Of a DNA stretch of 64,000 nucleotides, positions 8,660 through 17,366 are shown one piece after another. The notes beneath the pieces were generated by a model. That model was not told the origin of the DNA and did no database searches. It worked only from the letters and a program-made list of their open reading frames with translations. Each line of letters starts with the position of its first letter. The stretch's first letter is position 1. The stretch spans positions 1-64,000 of the forward strand of contig NZ_NIRS01000006.1 in assembly GCF_002934665.1 (NCBI RefSeq), read 5' to 3'. The DNA is from Pseudomonas laurylsulfatiphila. Its GTDB lineage: Bacteria > Pseudomonadota > Gammaproteobacteria > Pseudomonadales > Pseudomonadaceae. The position numbers were made by a program, and so were the translations under genes.

Positions 8660-10027
8660 ATGTCTGCTGACCTGCCTGTAACAACGAAAGGACGTGGCTA
8701 CTTCAACAGCTTCGGCAAAAGCGCCGAAGTCGAATTCATGCCGGAAACCGCCGGCGCCTCATTGCAGGACTCGCCGCGCTGGTCGCGGATCACCGTGTGG
8801 CTGGCGGCGGCGTTGCTGATCTGCGCGCTGGTCTGGGCCAAATTCGCCGTGTTGCAGGAAGTCACCATGGGCGAAGGCAAGGCAATTCCGTCGAGCAAGG
8901 TTCAGGTGATCCAGAACCTCGAGGGCGGCATCGTCACCGAGATCTTTGTGCGCGAAGGGCAGATGGTGAACAAGGGCGACACCTTGCTGCGCCTGGATGA
9001 CACGCGCTACCTGTCGAACAAGGGTGAAAGCGAAGCCGATCGCTACGCCTTGACCGCGCAGGTCGAACGGCTCTCGGCCGAAGCCGAAGGCCGGCCGTTC
9101 AAGCTGTCAGAAGAAGTGATCGCCAAGGCTCCGCAAGTGGCCGAAGACGAGCGCTCGCTGTACGAGCAACGGCAACGTCGACTCGCGAGCGAACAGCGCA
9201 CACTGTCCGAACAACTTCGGCAAAAAACCCAGGAACTGGCAGAGTTCCGCTCGAAACAGGGTCAATTCAGCTCAAGCCTGGCGTTGTTGCAGCAAGAGAT
9301 GAACATGTCCACGCCGCTGGTGGGCACCGGCGCCGTGTCGCCGGTGGAAATCCTGCGCCTCAAACGCAGCGCCGTGGAGATTCGCGGCTCATTGAACGCC
9401 ACCACCCTGGCGATCCCCCGGGCGGAATCGGCGATCAACGAGATCAAAAGCAAGATCGACGAGTCTGAACAGACCTTCCGCTCGGAAGCGGCCAAAGAGC
9501 TGAATGAGAAACGCACCGACCTGTCGAAAATCACGGCTTCTAGCATCGCCATCGACGACCGCGTGACTCGCACCACCGTGGTTTCGCCGGTGCACGGCAT
9601 CATCAAGGTGTTGAAGGTCAACACCATCGGTGGGGTGGTCCAGCCCGGCAGTGACATGGTGGAAATCGTGCCGCTGGAAGACAACCTGCTGATCGAAGCC
9701 AAGGTCCGCCCGCAGGACGTTGCATTCCTGCATCCCGGGCAGAAAGCCATGGTCAAGTTCAGTGCCTACGACTACACGATCTACGGCGGCCTGAGCGCCA
9801 AGCTGGAGCTGATCGGCGCCGACACCATCACCGACGACAAGGGCAACAGTTTTTATCTGATTCAGGTGCGCACTGACAAAAACCATCTGGGCGGGGATGT
9901 GAAACCGCTGCTGATCATCCCGGGGATGGTGGCGACGGTGGACATTATTACCGGGGAGAAAACGGTGCTGGATTACCTGCTTAAACCGGTGTTGAAAGCG
10001 CGGACTGAGGCGATGCGGGAGCGGTAG
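8660..10027 (+). CDS. HlyD-family periplasmic adaptor of type I secretion (LapC/MapC-like)
   Basis: The membrane-fusion subunit linking the ABC transporter to the TolC channel. The 455-residue protein has a short cytosolic tail, one membrane helix (about residues 34-52), a lipoyl-like half (IQNLEGGIVTEI), a long coiled-coil region (about 110-290), the second lipoyl half (VVSPVHGIIKVL) and a C-terminal beta-barrel region. AGGAG at 8649-8653 is 6 bases from ATG 8660, which makes this start better than the in-frame TTG at 8654. It follows the ABC gene closely and ends the operon; a REP pair follows. Confidence 0.93.
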   Translation: MSADLPVTTKGRGYFNSFGKSAEVEFMPETAGASLQDSPRWSRITVWLAAALLICALVWAKFAVLQEVTMGEGKAIPSSKVQVIQNLEGGIVTEIFVREGQMVNKGDTLLRLDDTRYLSNKGESEADRYALTAQVERLSAEAEGRPFKLSEEVIAKAPQVAEDERSLYEQRQRRLASEQRTLSEQLRQKTQELAEFRSKQGQFSSSLALLQQEMNMSTPLVGTGAVSPVEILRLKRSAVEIRGSLNATTLAIPRAESAINEIKSKIDESEQTFRSEAAKELNEKRTDLSKITASSIAIDDRVTRTTVVSPVHGIIKVLKVNTIGGVVQPGSDMVEIVPLEDNLLIEAKVRPQDVAFLHPGQKAMVKFSAYDYTIYGGLSAKLELIGADTITDDKGNSFYLIQVRTDKNHLGGDVKPLLIIPGMVATVDIITGEKTVLDYLLKPVLKARTEAMRER

Positions 10028-10061
10028 ATTCTGGCTGAGATTTTTTGGTGATTGTTCCGCC

Positions 10062-10152
10062 GCCTTCGCGAGCAGGCTCGCTCCCACATTCGATCGTATT
10101 TCTCCTGGAGGAACCCGGTCGAATGTGGGAGCGAGCCTGCTCGCGAAGGGGC
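10062..10152. repeat. REP inverted pair (GTGGGAGCGAGC family)
   Basis: Two facing copies of TTCGCGAGCAGGCTCGCTCCCAC and its complement, separated by about 40 bases, at the 3' junction of the exporter operon and the convergent DTW gene. It can form a strong hairpin and may serve as a transcription boundary. Confidence 0.9.
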
Positions 10153-10155
10153 CGA

Positions 10156-10761
10156 TCATTTTTCAGAATGATTACGCAGGTAAACCTCCTCCCCCATCGC
10201 CGCAATCTGCCCCTCGATCAACACTTCGAACGGCTTCAACAACGGCGCAAACGAAGTCGGTGCTTCAAGGGTTTCCAGCGCCTGCACAATCGCCTCCACT
10301 GTCGACAACGCCCCCGGTCCCGGTGCCTTGCGCAGCCGATACCGGGACACACCGCCTTCAGCCAGCGTCACCCTCGGCAACGCCGCCAGCAGCGGATTGA
10401 GGTGCAGCATCTTGCGCGCCTTGCGCCAGGTGCCATCCGGGACGACCAGCAACATCGATTCATCTGAGGAGCCATAGGCTTTCATCGGCTGCGCTGCTTC
10501 GCCCGGAAACAACAACCGCGCCGTATATCCCGGACGATTCAACAACACCGGCAAATTCTCGAACACCTCACCCACGATCAACTCGGCATTGTTCAAGCCT
10601 AACGCCGCCAACCGCGCCGTATTCAGCGCATGGTTCACTTCGCTCGGATGCTGCAAGAGCAGCACCCGGGTGCGGCTGTCGAGGCTCGGGATCAACGGGC
10701 ACAGGCAGTGAGATTGCGGACGCAGGCAGCGCGGGCACTGGATTCTGGACATCTTCTTCAC
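10156..10761 (-). CDS. DTW-domain tRNA-uridine aminocarboxypropyltransferase (TapT/YfiP-like)
   Basis: It likely adds the 3-amino-3-carboxypropyl group from S-adenosylmethionine to a tRNA uridine (acp3U). The protein is 201 residues. The N-terminus has a zinc-binding-type cysteine pattern (CPRC...HCLC), and the family's DTW-type motif appears as VVPDGTWRKA near residue 107. The GTG start at 10761 overlaps the gbuR stop by 4 bases (GTGA), suggesting translational coupling; an in-frame ATG lies at 10752. It is unrelated in function to the gbu genes and to the secretion operon, so the arrangement is probably a neutral junction. Family assignment is firm; the exact tRNA position is from knowledge of homologues. 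Confidence 0.85.
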   Translation of the reverse strand: MKKMSRIQCPRCLRPQSHCLCPLIPSLDSRTRVLLLQHPSEVNHALNTARLAALGLNNAELIVGEVFENLPVLLNRPGYTARLLFPGEAAQPMKAYGSSDESMLLVVPDGTWRKARKMLHLNPLLAALPRVTLAEGGVSRYRLRKAPGPGALSTVEAIVQALETLEAPTSFAPLLKPFEVLIEGQIAAMGEEVYLRNHSEK

Positions 10762-11651
10762 GCCTGATTCAATTGGGCTTTAAGCAAATCACGGAACGTC
10801 TGGATCAGCGGCTCGCGGCTACGGCCCCGGCGCACGATCATCGAGAACGGCGCCTGATAACCAAAGGTCGCCGGCAGCAACACCCGCAAGTCGCCCTTGT
10901 CGGCCCAGGCCTGGGCGTAGTGCTCCGGCAGATAGCCGATGTAGGCGCCCGACAGCACCAGAATCAACTGGGCTTCCATACTTTCCACGGTCGCGGCGCT
11001 GTGCTTGAAGCCGTGACGCGCCAGCTCGGCCTGACTCCAGTAGCCACGGCCGACCATGCGCTGCTGGGTGATGACCTGCTCGGGAATCCGCCGCTCGTTG
11101 AACAGCGGATGCCGCGTGCTGCAATACAACCAGTGTTGCTCACGGTACAGCGGCATATACACCAGACCGCTCATGCGCGTGGAAAACGCACCGATGGCCA
11201 GGTCGAGACGGTTGTCCTGCACGCCGAGTTGCAGTTCGTATGGGCTCATCACCGACAGGTGCAAGTGCACGGCCGGGTGTTCCTGGCTGTAGGCGCCGAT
11301 GGCTTCGGCGAACGGCAGGGCCTTGTCGCTGACCGTGGAGTCGATCACCCCGAGGTTCAAGGTGCCGCGCAGCTCGCCCTTCAGCGCGGCGGCGTACTGT
11401 TCGAAGCCTTCGAGTTCGCCCAACAGACGCAGGGTTTCCTGATGGAACAACTCACCCTTGCTGGTCAGGCTGAACCCGCCACGGCCGCGATGGCAGAGCA
11501 CCAGGCCGAGGGCCGCTTCGAGCTGGCTCATGTAGGTGCTGATGGCCGACGTCGAGAGGTTGAGCTCCTGCTGCGCGTTGGCGAAGCCCTGGTGACGCAC
11601 CACGCTGACGAAGATGCGCAATAGTTTCAGGTCGGGTAAAGCGTTGGCCAT
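10758..11651 (-). CDS. gbuR: LysR-type regulator of guanidinobutyrase (GbuR-like)
   Basis: A 297-residue LysR-type activator with an N-terminal winged helix-turn-helix (about residues 5-65, LKLLRIFVSVVRHQGF... AISTYMSQLE) and a periplasmic-binding-like effector domain. In P. aeruginosa the divergent LysR gene next to gbuA encodes GbuR, which responds to 4-guanidinobutyrate; the arrangement is the same here. AGGAG sits 5 bases before ATG 11651, so longer upstream starts are not needed. A 24-base palindrome in the shared intergenic region (11846-11869) is a good operator candidate. Inducer identity is inferred from orthology. Confidence 0.85.
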   Translation of the reverse strand: MANALPDLKLLRIFVSVVRHQGFANAQQELNLSTSAISTYMSQLEAALGLVLCHRGRGGFSLTSKGELFHQETLRLLGELEGFEQYAAALKGELRGTLNLGVIDSTVSDKALPFAEAIGAYSQEHPAVHLHLSVMSPYELQLGVQDNRLDLAIGAFSTRMSGLVYMPLYREQHWLYCSTRHPLFNERRIPEQVITQQRMVGRGYWSQAELARHGFKHSAATVESMEAQLILVLSGAYIGYLPEHYAQAWADKGDLRVLLPATFGYQAPFSMIVRRGRSREPLIQTFRDLLKAQLNQA

Positions 11652-11686
11652 GGATACTCCTGACACCATTTGATTTCCGGCCGCCT

Positions 11687-11794
11687 CCTGTAGGAGCTGC
11701 CGAAGGCTGCGATCTTTTGATCTTGATTTTCGGCGGTTTCATGGTCGCCAAGAATGAAGATCAAAAGATCGCAGCCTTCGGCAGCTCCTACAGG
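11687..11794. repeat. REP-type inverted pair (TAGGAGCTGCCG family)
   Basis: Facing copies of CTGTAGGAGCTGCCGAAGG with the GCTGCGATCTTTTGAT tail, separated by about 30 bases. It lies in the gbuR-gbuA intergenic region on the gbuR side of the likely operator, just upstream of the gbuR start. Confidence 0.9.
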
Positions 11795-11845
11795 GTTAGC
11801 CATCAGCCGTTAAACGAGTGGTGAAGTCTACCGCCGCTCTGGCCA

Positions 11846-11869
11846 TTAGTTTAGAAAAATCTGAACTAA
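11846..11869. promoter_or_regulatory. Likely GbuR operator, 24-bp palindrome
   Basis: The sequence TTAGTT-T-AGA...TCT-G-AACTAA is symmetrical except for one base pair outside its 4-base centre. It contains the T-N11-A geometry of LysR sites and lies 123 bases before the gbuA start. I saw no other symmetrical element in this intergenic region apart from the REP pair. Binding by GbuR is inferred. Confidence 0.6.
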
Positions 11870-11991
11870 GTATTTGCCCGTAGCGATTCTTCCCGGCCAC
11901 TACATTTCGCAGAATCGCCCCACAACGGTGCCCGTACCTTCCGTGAACGGCGCAACCCTATAAATAAAACAACGACGATGAGGCCCTACCC

Positions 11992-12942
11992 GTGGACAAG
12001 ATTCTTCACCAACCACTGGGCGGCAACGAAATGCCGCGCTTCGGCGGCATCGCCACCATGATGCGACTCCCCCACTTGAAAACCGCTGCCGGCCTGGACG
12101 CTGCCTTCGTAGGCGTGCCGCTGGACATCGGTACCTCGCTGCGCCCTGGCACCCGTTTCGGGCCTCGCGAAATCCGCGCTGAATCGGTGATGATTCGCCC
12201 ATACAACATGGCCACTGGCGCTGCACCGTTCGACTCGCTGTCGGTTGCCGACATCGGCGACATCGCGATCAACACCTTCAACCTGCTGGATGCCGTACGG
12301 ATCATCGAAGAATCCTACGACAACATCCTCGAACACGATGTGATTCCCCTGACCCTGGGCGGCGACCACACCATCACCCTGCCGATCCTGCGTGCCATCC
12401 ACAAGAAGCACGGCAAGGTCGGCCTGGTGCACATCGACGCTCACGCTGACGTGAACGATCACATGTTCGGCGAGAAAATCGCCCACGGCACCACGTTCCG
12501 TCGCGCCGTTGAAGAAGGCCTGATTGACCCGGACCGCGTGGTGCAGATCGGCCTGCGCGCCCAGGGCTACACCGCTGACGACTTCAACTGGAGCCGCAAC
12601 CAGGGCTTCCGTGTGGTACAGGCCGAAGAGTGCTGGCACAAATCGCTGGAGCCGTTGATGGCTGAAGTCCGCGAGAAAGTCGGTGGCGGTCCTGTCTACC
12701 TGAGCTTCGACATCGACGGTATCGACCCGGCCTGGGCACCAGGCACCGGCACCCCGGAAATCGGCGGTCTGACGACCATTCAGGCGATCGAGATCGTTCG
12801 TGGCTGCCAAGGCCTCGACCTGGTCGGTTGCGATCTGGTAGAAGTCTCGCCCGCTTACGACACCACCGGCAACACCTCGCTGCTGGCCGCCAACCTGCTG
12901 TACGAAATGCTCTGCGTACTGCCTGGCGTAGTCCACCGCTGA
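11992..12942 (+). CDS. gbuA: Guanidinobutyrase (ureohydrolase family)
   Basis: It hydrolyses 4-guanidinobutyrate to 4-aminobutyrate and urea in the arginine dehydrogenase/transaminase route; the family is arginase/agmatinase. The 316-residue protein has the manganese ligands H126 (GGDH), D149, H151 and D153 (IDAHAD), D240 and D242 (SFDIDGID). Sequence from MDK.LHQPLGGNEMPRFGG onward matches what I remember of P. aeruginosa GbuA rather than SpeB. The start is GTG 11992 with GAGG 8 bases upstream. The divergent LysR, the downstream NTF2-like gene and two permease genes reproduce the PA1418-PA1422 order. General annotation pipelines may call it agmatinase. Confidence 0.9.
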   Translation: MDKILHQPLGGNEMPRFGGIATMMRLPHLKTAAGLDAAFVGVPLDIGTSLRPGTRFGPREIRAESVMIRPYNMATGAAPFDSLSVADIGDIAINTFNLLDAVRIIEESYDNILEHDVIPLTLGGDHTITLPILRAIHKKHGKVGLVHIDAHADVNDHMFGEKIAHGTTFRRAVEEGLIDPDRVVQIGLRAQGYTADDFNWSRNQGFRVVQAEECWHKSLEPLMAEVREKVGGGPVYLSFDIDGIDPAWAPGTGTPEIGGLTTIQAIEIVRGCQGLDLVGCDLVEVSPAYDTTGNTSLLAANLLYEMLCVLPGVVHR

Positions 12943-12951
12943 GGATGGTTC

Positions 12952-13374
12952 ATGAACGAACGCGATCAGGTTCTGAAAGCCGCCGCCGATCTGGTGTCCG
13001 CTTTTGCCCGTAACGATCGCGAAGCCTACTTCGGCGCTTTCAGCGCCGATGCCAGCTTCGTCTTCTACACCCTCGAAAAGCCCCTGCTGTCGCGCGACGC
13101 CTACCAGGCGATGTGGGACAGCTGGCGCGCCGAGGATGGCTTCGAGGTGCTCTCGTGCACCTCGAGCAACGCTTTCGTCAGCCTGCAGGGTGACGTGGCG
13201 ATTTTCATCCATGACGTAGCCACCGAGCTGCGCATGCAAGGGGAGCAGCACTTTAGCCAGGAGCGCGAGACGATTGTTTTCAAGAAACAAGCGTCTGGCC
13301 AAGAACAACAAGGCCTATGGCTGGCCTGCCACGAAAATTTGTCCGCGATGCCGGAAGGGCTGCCACTCCCTTAG
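12952..13374 (+). CDS. NTF2/SnoaL-like protein of the gbu locus (PA1420-like)
   Basis: A 140-residue cytosolic protein with the NTF2/SnoaL fold pattern: an N-terminal helix, then FAxNDREAYFGAFSADASF, and repeated aromatic-rich strands. Such proteins are often small ligand-binding domains or enzymes of varied function, so no reaction can be named. It starts 9 bases after gbuA and so is probably co-transcribed. The same position is held by PA1420 in P. aeruginosa. A role in handling guanidino compounds is only an inference from context. Confidence 0.75.
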   Translation: MNERDQVLKAAADLVSAFARNDREAYFGAFSADASFVFYTLEKPLLSRDAYQAMWDSWRAEDGFEVLSCTSSNAFVSLQGDVAIFIHDVATELRMQGEQHFSQERETIVFKKQASGQEQQGLWLACHENLSAMPEGLPLP

Positions 13375-13429
13375 CCAACACAGGTGACGCTCACGCACGA
13401 TGAGCGCGCCTTTATGATCGGAGCTGATC

Positions 13430-14941
13430 ATGAATAACAACAACAAAGACCAAAGCCTTACGCAAATTGAAACCTACGGGGTCGAACAAATCCCTGACAA
13501 CGAACGCACCGCAGGCCCGACGGACTTGTTCCGGATGATCTTCGGTGGTTCCAACACCTTTGCTACCGCCGTCCTCGGCAGCTTCCCGGTCCTGTTCGGC
13601 CTGTCTTTCCAGGCGGGCGTCTGGGCGATTGTGCTGGGCGTGTTGCTGGGTTCGCTGATCCTCGCGCCAATGGGCCTGTTCGGCCCAATCAACGGCACGA
13701 ACAACGCCGTGTCTTCCGGTGCGCACTTCGGCGTGCACGGGCGGATCGTCGGTTCGTTCCTGTCGCTGTTGACCGCCATCGCCTTCTTCTCGCTCTCGGT
13801 GTGGAGTTCGGGTGATGCGCTGATCGGTGGCGCCAAACGCCTGATCGGCCTGCCGGAAACCGACCTGACCCTGGGCCTGGCCTACGGTCTGTTCGCGATC
13901 CTGGTGCTGACCGTGTGCATCTATGGCTTCCGCTTCCTGCTGTGGGTCAACAAGATCGCGGTGTGGAGTGCCAGCCTGCTGTTCCTGCTTGGGATCTTCG
14001 CCTTCGCAGGTCCGTTCGATGCGAACTACGCCGGTAGCGTCAACATGGGCCAACCCGGTTTCTGGGCCGCCTTCATCGGTGCGGCACTGGTGGCCATGAG
14101 CAACCCGATTTCCTTCGGTGCGTTCCTCGGCGACTGGTCGCGCTACATTCCGCGTGACACCTCCAAGCGCCGCATCATGGCGGCGGTGGTGATTTCGCAG
14201 ATCGCAACGTTCATCCCGTTCCTGTTCGGCCTGACCACCGCCACCATCGTGGCGATCAAGGCACCGGACTACATCGCGGCCAACAACTATGTCGGCGGCC
14301 TGCTGGCAGTCTCGCCGAGCTGGTTCTTCCTGCCGGTGTGCCTGATCGCGGTGATCGGCGGCATGTCCACCGGCACCACTTCGCTGTACGGCACCGGCCT
14401 GGACATGTCCAGCGTATTCCCACGGGTACTGTCGCGGGTCAAGGCCACGCTGCTGATCGGTGTGATGTCGATTGCCTTCATCTTCATCGGGCGCTTCGCG
14501 GCCAACCTGGTGCAGAGCGTGTCGACCTTCGCCGTGCTGATCATCACCTGCACCACCCCCTGGATGGTGATCATGATCATCGGCCTGCTGGTGCGCCGCG
14601 GCTTCTACTGCCCGGATGACCTGCAAGTGTTCACCCGCGGCGAGAAAGGTGGCCGTTACTGGTTCACCCACGGCTGGAACTGGCGTGGCCTGGGTGCCTG
14701 GATCCCGAGCGCGGCCGTCGGCCTGTGCTTCGTGAACCTGCCGGGTCAGTTCGTCGGTCCGCTGGGCGAAATGGCCGGTGGCATCGACATCAGCCTGCCT
14801 GTGACCCTGGGCCTGGCCTCGCTGGTGTACCTGGCGCTGCTGAGCCTGTTCCCGGAATCGCGCGAAGTGTTCGGCCCGAATGATGTTCGTAGCCGTGGTG
14901 CCAGCGCCGTTGCAAAACCTGAAATACGTCAGCCCGCCTGA
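13430..14941 (+). CDS. NCS1-family permease (cytosine/purine/allantoin type), gbu locus
   Basis: A 503-residue inner-membrane transporter with about 12 hydrophobic segments, of the nucleobase-cation symporter-1 family. The N-terminal part has the family pattern around FRMIFGGSNTFATAVLGSFPVLFGL (helix 1) and the GDWSRYIPRDT loop. The ribosome site GGAGCTGATC lies just before ATG 13430. Its neighbours (gbuA, an SSS symporter) suggest a guanidino acid or a related amine as substrate, but family members mostly carry nucleobases, hydantoins or thiamine, so the substrate remains open. Same order as PA1419. Confidence 0.85.
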   Translation: MNNNNKDQSLTQIETYGVEQIPDNERTAGPTDLFRMIFGGSNTFATAVLGSFPVLFGLSFQAGVWAIVLGVLLGSLILAPMGLFGPINGTNNAVSSGAHFGVHGRIVGSFLSLLTAIAFFSLSVWSSGDALIGGAKRLIGLPETDLTLGLAYGLFAILVLTVCIYGFRFLLWVNKIAVWSASLLFLLGIFAFAGPFDANYAGSVNMGQPGFWAAFIGAALVAMSNPISFGAFLGDWSRYIPRDTSKRRIMAAVVISQIATFIPFLFGLTTATIVAIKAPDYIAANNYVGGLLAVSPSWFFLPVCLIAVIGGMSTGTTSLYGTGLDMSSVFPRVLSRVKATLLIGVMSIAFIFIGRFAANLVQSVSTFAVLIITCTTPWMVIMIIGLLVRRGFYCPDDLQVFTRGEKGGRYWFTHGWNWRGLGAWIPSAAVGLCFVNLPGQFVGPLGEMAGGIDISLPVTLGLASLVYLALLSLFPESREVFGPNDVRSRGASAVAKPEIRQPA

Positions 14942-14953
14942 CACAGATCCACT

Positions 14954-15043
14954 TGTGGGAGCGAGCCTGCTCGCGAAGACGGCGGCACATTCAACATCGA
15001 TGTGACTGACCGAACGCCTTCGCGAGCAGGCTCGCTCCCACAG
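14954..15043. repeat. REP inverted pair (GTGGGAGCGAGC family)
   Basis: Facing copies of GTGGGAGCGAGCCTGCTCGCGAA and its complement, about 45 bases apart, between the NCS1 and SSS genes. It may set different expression levels within this gene series. Confidence 0.9.
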
Positions 15044-15104
15044 AAAGCAGCCCCACAGAAACGCCTTTGTTTCACATAAAAAAGACAATCGGAGACACGC
15101 CATA

Positions 15105-16484
15105 ATGGCTTTGGATTTATTCGTTGTACTCATCTACGCTGCCGCGATGCTGCTGCTCGGCTATTACGGCATGCGCAAGGCCAAGACCAACGAAGACTTT
15201 TTGGTCGCCGGTCGTAACCTCGGCCCAAGCCTTTACATGGGCACCATGGCTGCCACCGTTCTGGGCGGCGCGTCCACCGTGGGCACCGTGCGTCTGGGCT
15301 ACGTGCATGGCATCTCCGGCTTCTGGCTGTGTGCCGCGCTGGGTTGCGGGATCGTGGCGCTGAACCTGTTCCTCGCCAAACCGCTGCTGAAACTGAAGAT
15401 CTACACCGTTACCCAGGTGCTGGAAAAACGCTACAACCCGATGGCCCGCTCCGCGAGCGCGGTGATCATGCTGGCCTACGCGCTGATGATCGGCGTGACC
15501 TCGATCCTGGCGATCGGCACCGTTCTGCAAGTGTTGTTCGGCCTGCCGTTCTGGATCTCGGTACTGCTTGGCGGTGGCGTCGTGGTGATCTACTCGGCCA
15601 TTGGCGGCATGTGGTCCCTGACCCTGACCGATATCGTCCAGTTCGTGATCAAGACTGTGGGCCTGATGTTCATCCTGCTGCCAATCTGCATGTACCGCGT
15701 CGGCGGCTGGGATGAGCTGGTAATGAAACTGCCGGCGGCGAGCTTCAGCTTCACCACCATCGGCTGGGACACCATCATCACCTACTTCATGATCTACTTC
15801 TTCGGCATCCTGATCGGTCAGGACATCTGGCAACGGGTGTTCACCCTCAAGACCGCCAAAGTGGCTCAGGTTGCCGGTACCGCTGCCGGTATCTACTGCA
15901 TTCTCTACGGTCTGGCCTGCGCCCTGATCGGCATGGCTGCACACGTACTGATCCCGGATCTGGACAACGTCAACAACGCCTTCGCCGCCATCGTAAAACT
16001 GTCCCTGCCGGACGGTATCCGTGGCCTGGTGATCGCTGCCGCACTGGCCGCCATGATGTCCACCGCCAGCGCCGGCCTGCTGGCCGCTGCCACCACCCTG
16101 ACCGAAGACCTGCTGCCGAAACTGCGTGGCGGCAAACAGTCGAGCCTGGGCCTCAACCGTCTGGTCACCATGCTGACCGGTATTGTGGTGCTGGGTATCG
16201 CCCTGGTGGTGAACGACGTGATCAGCGCCTTGACCCTGGCCTACAACCTGTTGGTAGGCGGCATGCTGATCCCGCTGATGGGCGCGATCTTCTGGAAACG
16301 CGCCACCACCGCCGGCGCCATCGCCAGCATGGGTATGGGCTTCGCCACCGCGCTGCTGTTCATGTTCAAGGACGGTCTGGATGCCAACACCCCGATTTAC
16401 TACAGCCTCGGTGTAGGCCTGGTGAGCTTCGTGCTGGTCAGCCTGTTGTCCCGTCGCCCGGCTGTGGTGGCGAGCGCCGCCTAA
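15105..16484 (+). CDS. Sodium:solute symporter (SSS family), gbu locus
   Basis: A 459-residue inner-membrane symporter with about 12-13 helices. The family pattern near helix 1 (FLVAGRNLGP) and the sodium-site region of helix 8 (LAAMMSTASAGLLAAAT) are visible. A ribosome site (CGGAGAC) precedes ATG 15105. It matches PA1418 in position. Since the NCS1 permease also lies here, the locus has two candidate importers; this SSS protein could be the 4-guanidinobutyrate uptake system. The substrate is inferred only from the neighbourhood. Confidence 0.87.
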   Translation: MALDLFVVLIYAAAMLLLGYYGMRKAKTNEDFLVAGRNLGPSLYMGTMAATVLGGASTVGTVRLGYVHGISGFWLCAALGCGIVALNLFLAKPLLKLKIYTVTQVLEKRYNPMARSASAVIMLAYALMIGVTSILAIGTVLQVLFGLPFWISVLLGGGVVVIYSAIGGMWSLTLTDIVQFVIKTVGLMFILLPICMYRVGGWDELVMKLPAASFSFTTIGWDTIITYFMIYFFGILIGQDIWQRVFTLKTAKVAQVAGTAAGIYCILYGLACALIGMAAHVLIPDLDNVNNAFAAIVKLSLPDGIRGLVIAAALAAMMSTASAGLLAAATTLTEDLLPKLRGGKQSSLGLNRLVTMLTGIVVLGIALVVNDVISALTLAYNLLVGGMLIPLMGAIFWKRATTAGAIASMGMGFATALLFMFKDGLDANTPIYYSLGVGLVSFVLVSLLSRRPAVVASAA

Positions 16485-16570
16485 GCTGAAACATAACGAC
16501 TCGATGCTTTCTTCGACGGGTGTGGCGTCGGTTGCCACACTCGTTTTTTTTCGTCTGAAGGAAACTGCTT

Positions 16571-17296
16571 ATGAAGATCGTCAGCCGCGATCAGTGGTTC
16601 GAAGTCAAACATCTCAGCGACGGCATCCGCTTGATTCACGAGCCGTACATCCGGCCTTTCTACCGCTGCAACCTCTGGCACATCCAGGGTCGTGACAAGG
16701 ACCTGCTGCTGGACAGCGGCTCGGGCCTGGTCAGCCTGCGCGAGCAACTGCCATGGATCACCGAGCGGCCGCTGGTGGCCGTGGCCAGCCACTGCCATTT
16801 CGATCACATCGCCGGTCATCACGAATTCGCCGAGCGCCTGGTGCATCCGGCCGAGGCGGACATTCTGGCCGCGCCGGATGGCGACAACGACTTGAGCAAA
16901 GCCTTTGTCGGCGACGACATGTTCGAGGCGCACCCCGATTGCCCGCTGTGCTACGCCGAGTACCGGGTCAAGGCCGCGCCGGCCACGGGGTTTATCGAAG
17001 ATGGAGATGTACTGGACCTGGGCAACCGCGTGTTGCAGGTCGTGCACACACCGGGGCACTCACCGGGTGGCATCTGCCTGTACGAAGCCGCCACAGAGAC
17101 CTTGTTCAGCGGCGACATCATCTACGACGGGCCGCTGATCGAAGACGCCTACCATTCCAACCTCGAGGACTACGCACGCAGCCTGCAACGCCTGCATGCG
17201 CTGCCGATCCGCACGGTGCATGGCGGGCATTTCGGCAGTTTTTCCGGAGAGCATTTGCGCCGCATGATTGACGAATGGCAACGCTCACACGGCTAA
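16571..17296 (+). CDS. Metallo-beta-lactamase-fold hydrolase
   Basis: A 241-residue cytosolic hydrolase with the full metal-ligand set: H74-x-H76-x-D78-H79 (SHCHFDHIAGH), H163 (HTPGHSPGG), D182 (SGDIIYD) and H220 (HGGHFGSF). This is the glyoxalase II-like branch, which acts on thioesters, lactones and other small substrates. It follows the SSS symporter by about 85 bases on the same strand, and the acyl-carrier-like gene comes next. A thioester substrate would fit that neighbour, but this is speculation. The start at ATG 16571 has a GAAGGAA ribosome site. Confidence 0.85.
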   Translation: MKIVSRDQWFEVKHLSDGIRLIHEPYIRPFYRCNLWHIQGRDKDLLLDSGSGLVSLREQLPWITERPLVAVASHCHFDHIAGHHEFAERLVHPAEADILAAPDGDNDLSKAFVGDDMFEAHPDCPLCYAEYRVKAAPATGFIEDGDVLDLGNRVLQVVHTPGHSPGGICLYEAATETLFSGDIIYDGPLIEDAYHSNLEDYARSLQRLHALPIRTVHGGHFGSFSGEHLRRMIDEWQRSHG

Positions 17297-17366
17297 AGCC
17301 TGCTGTACTCAACGGCAGGAACTGCATCGGCAGGGAGAACTGCACCCACCTCCTCGAAGAACGATC

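Noticed and set aside
13412..15133. 573-codon minus-strand frame opposite the NCS1 permease gene
   Set aside because: His/Gln/Arg-rich translation typical of antisense to a membrane protein gene, running through a REP pair; not a gene.
15117..16538. 473-codon minus-strand frame opposite the SSS symporter
   Set aside because: Same antisense artefact: Gln/His/Asp-rich, with no family pattern.
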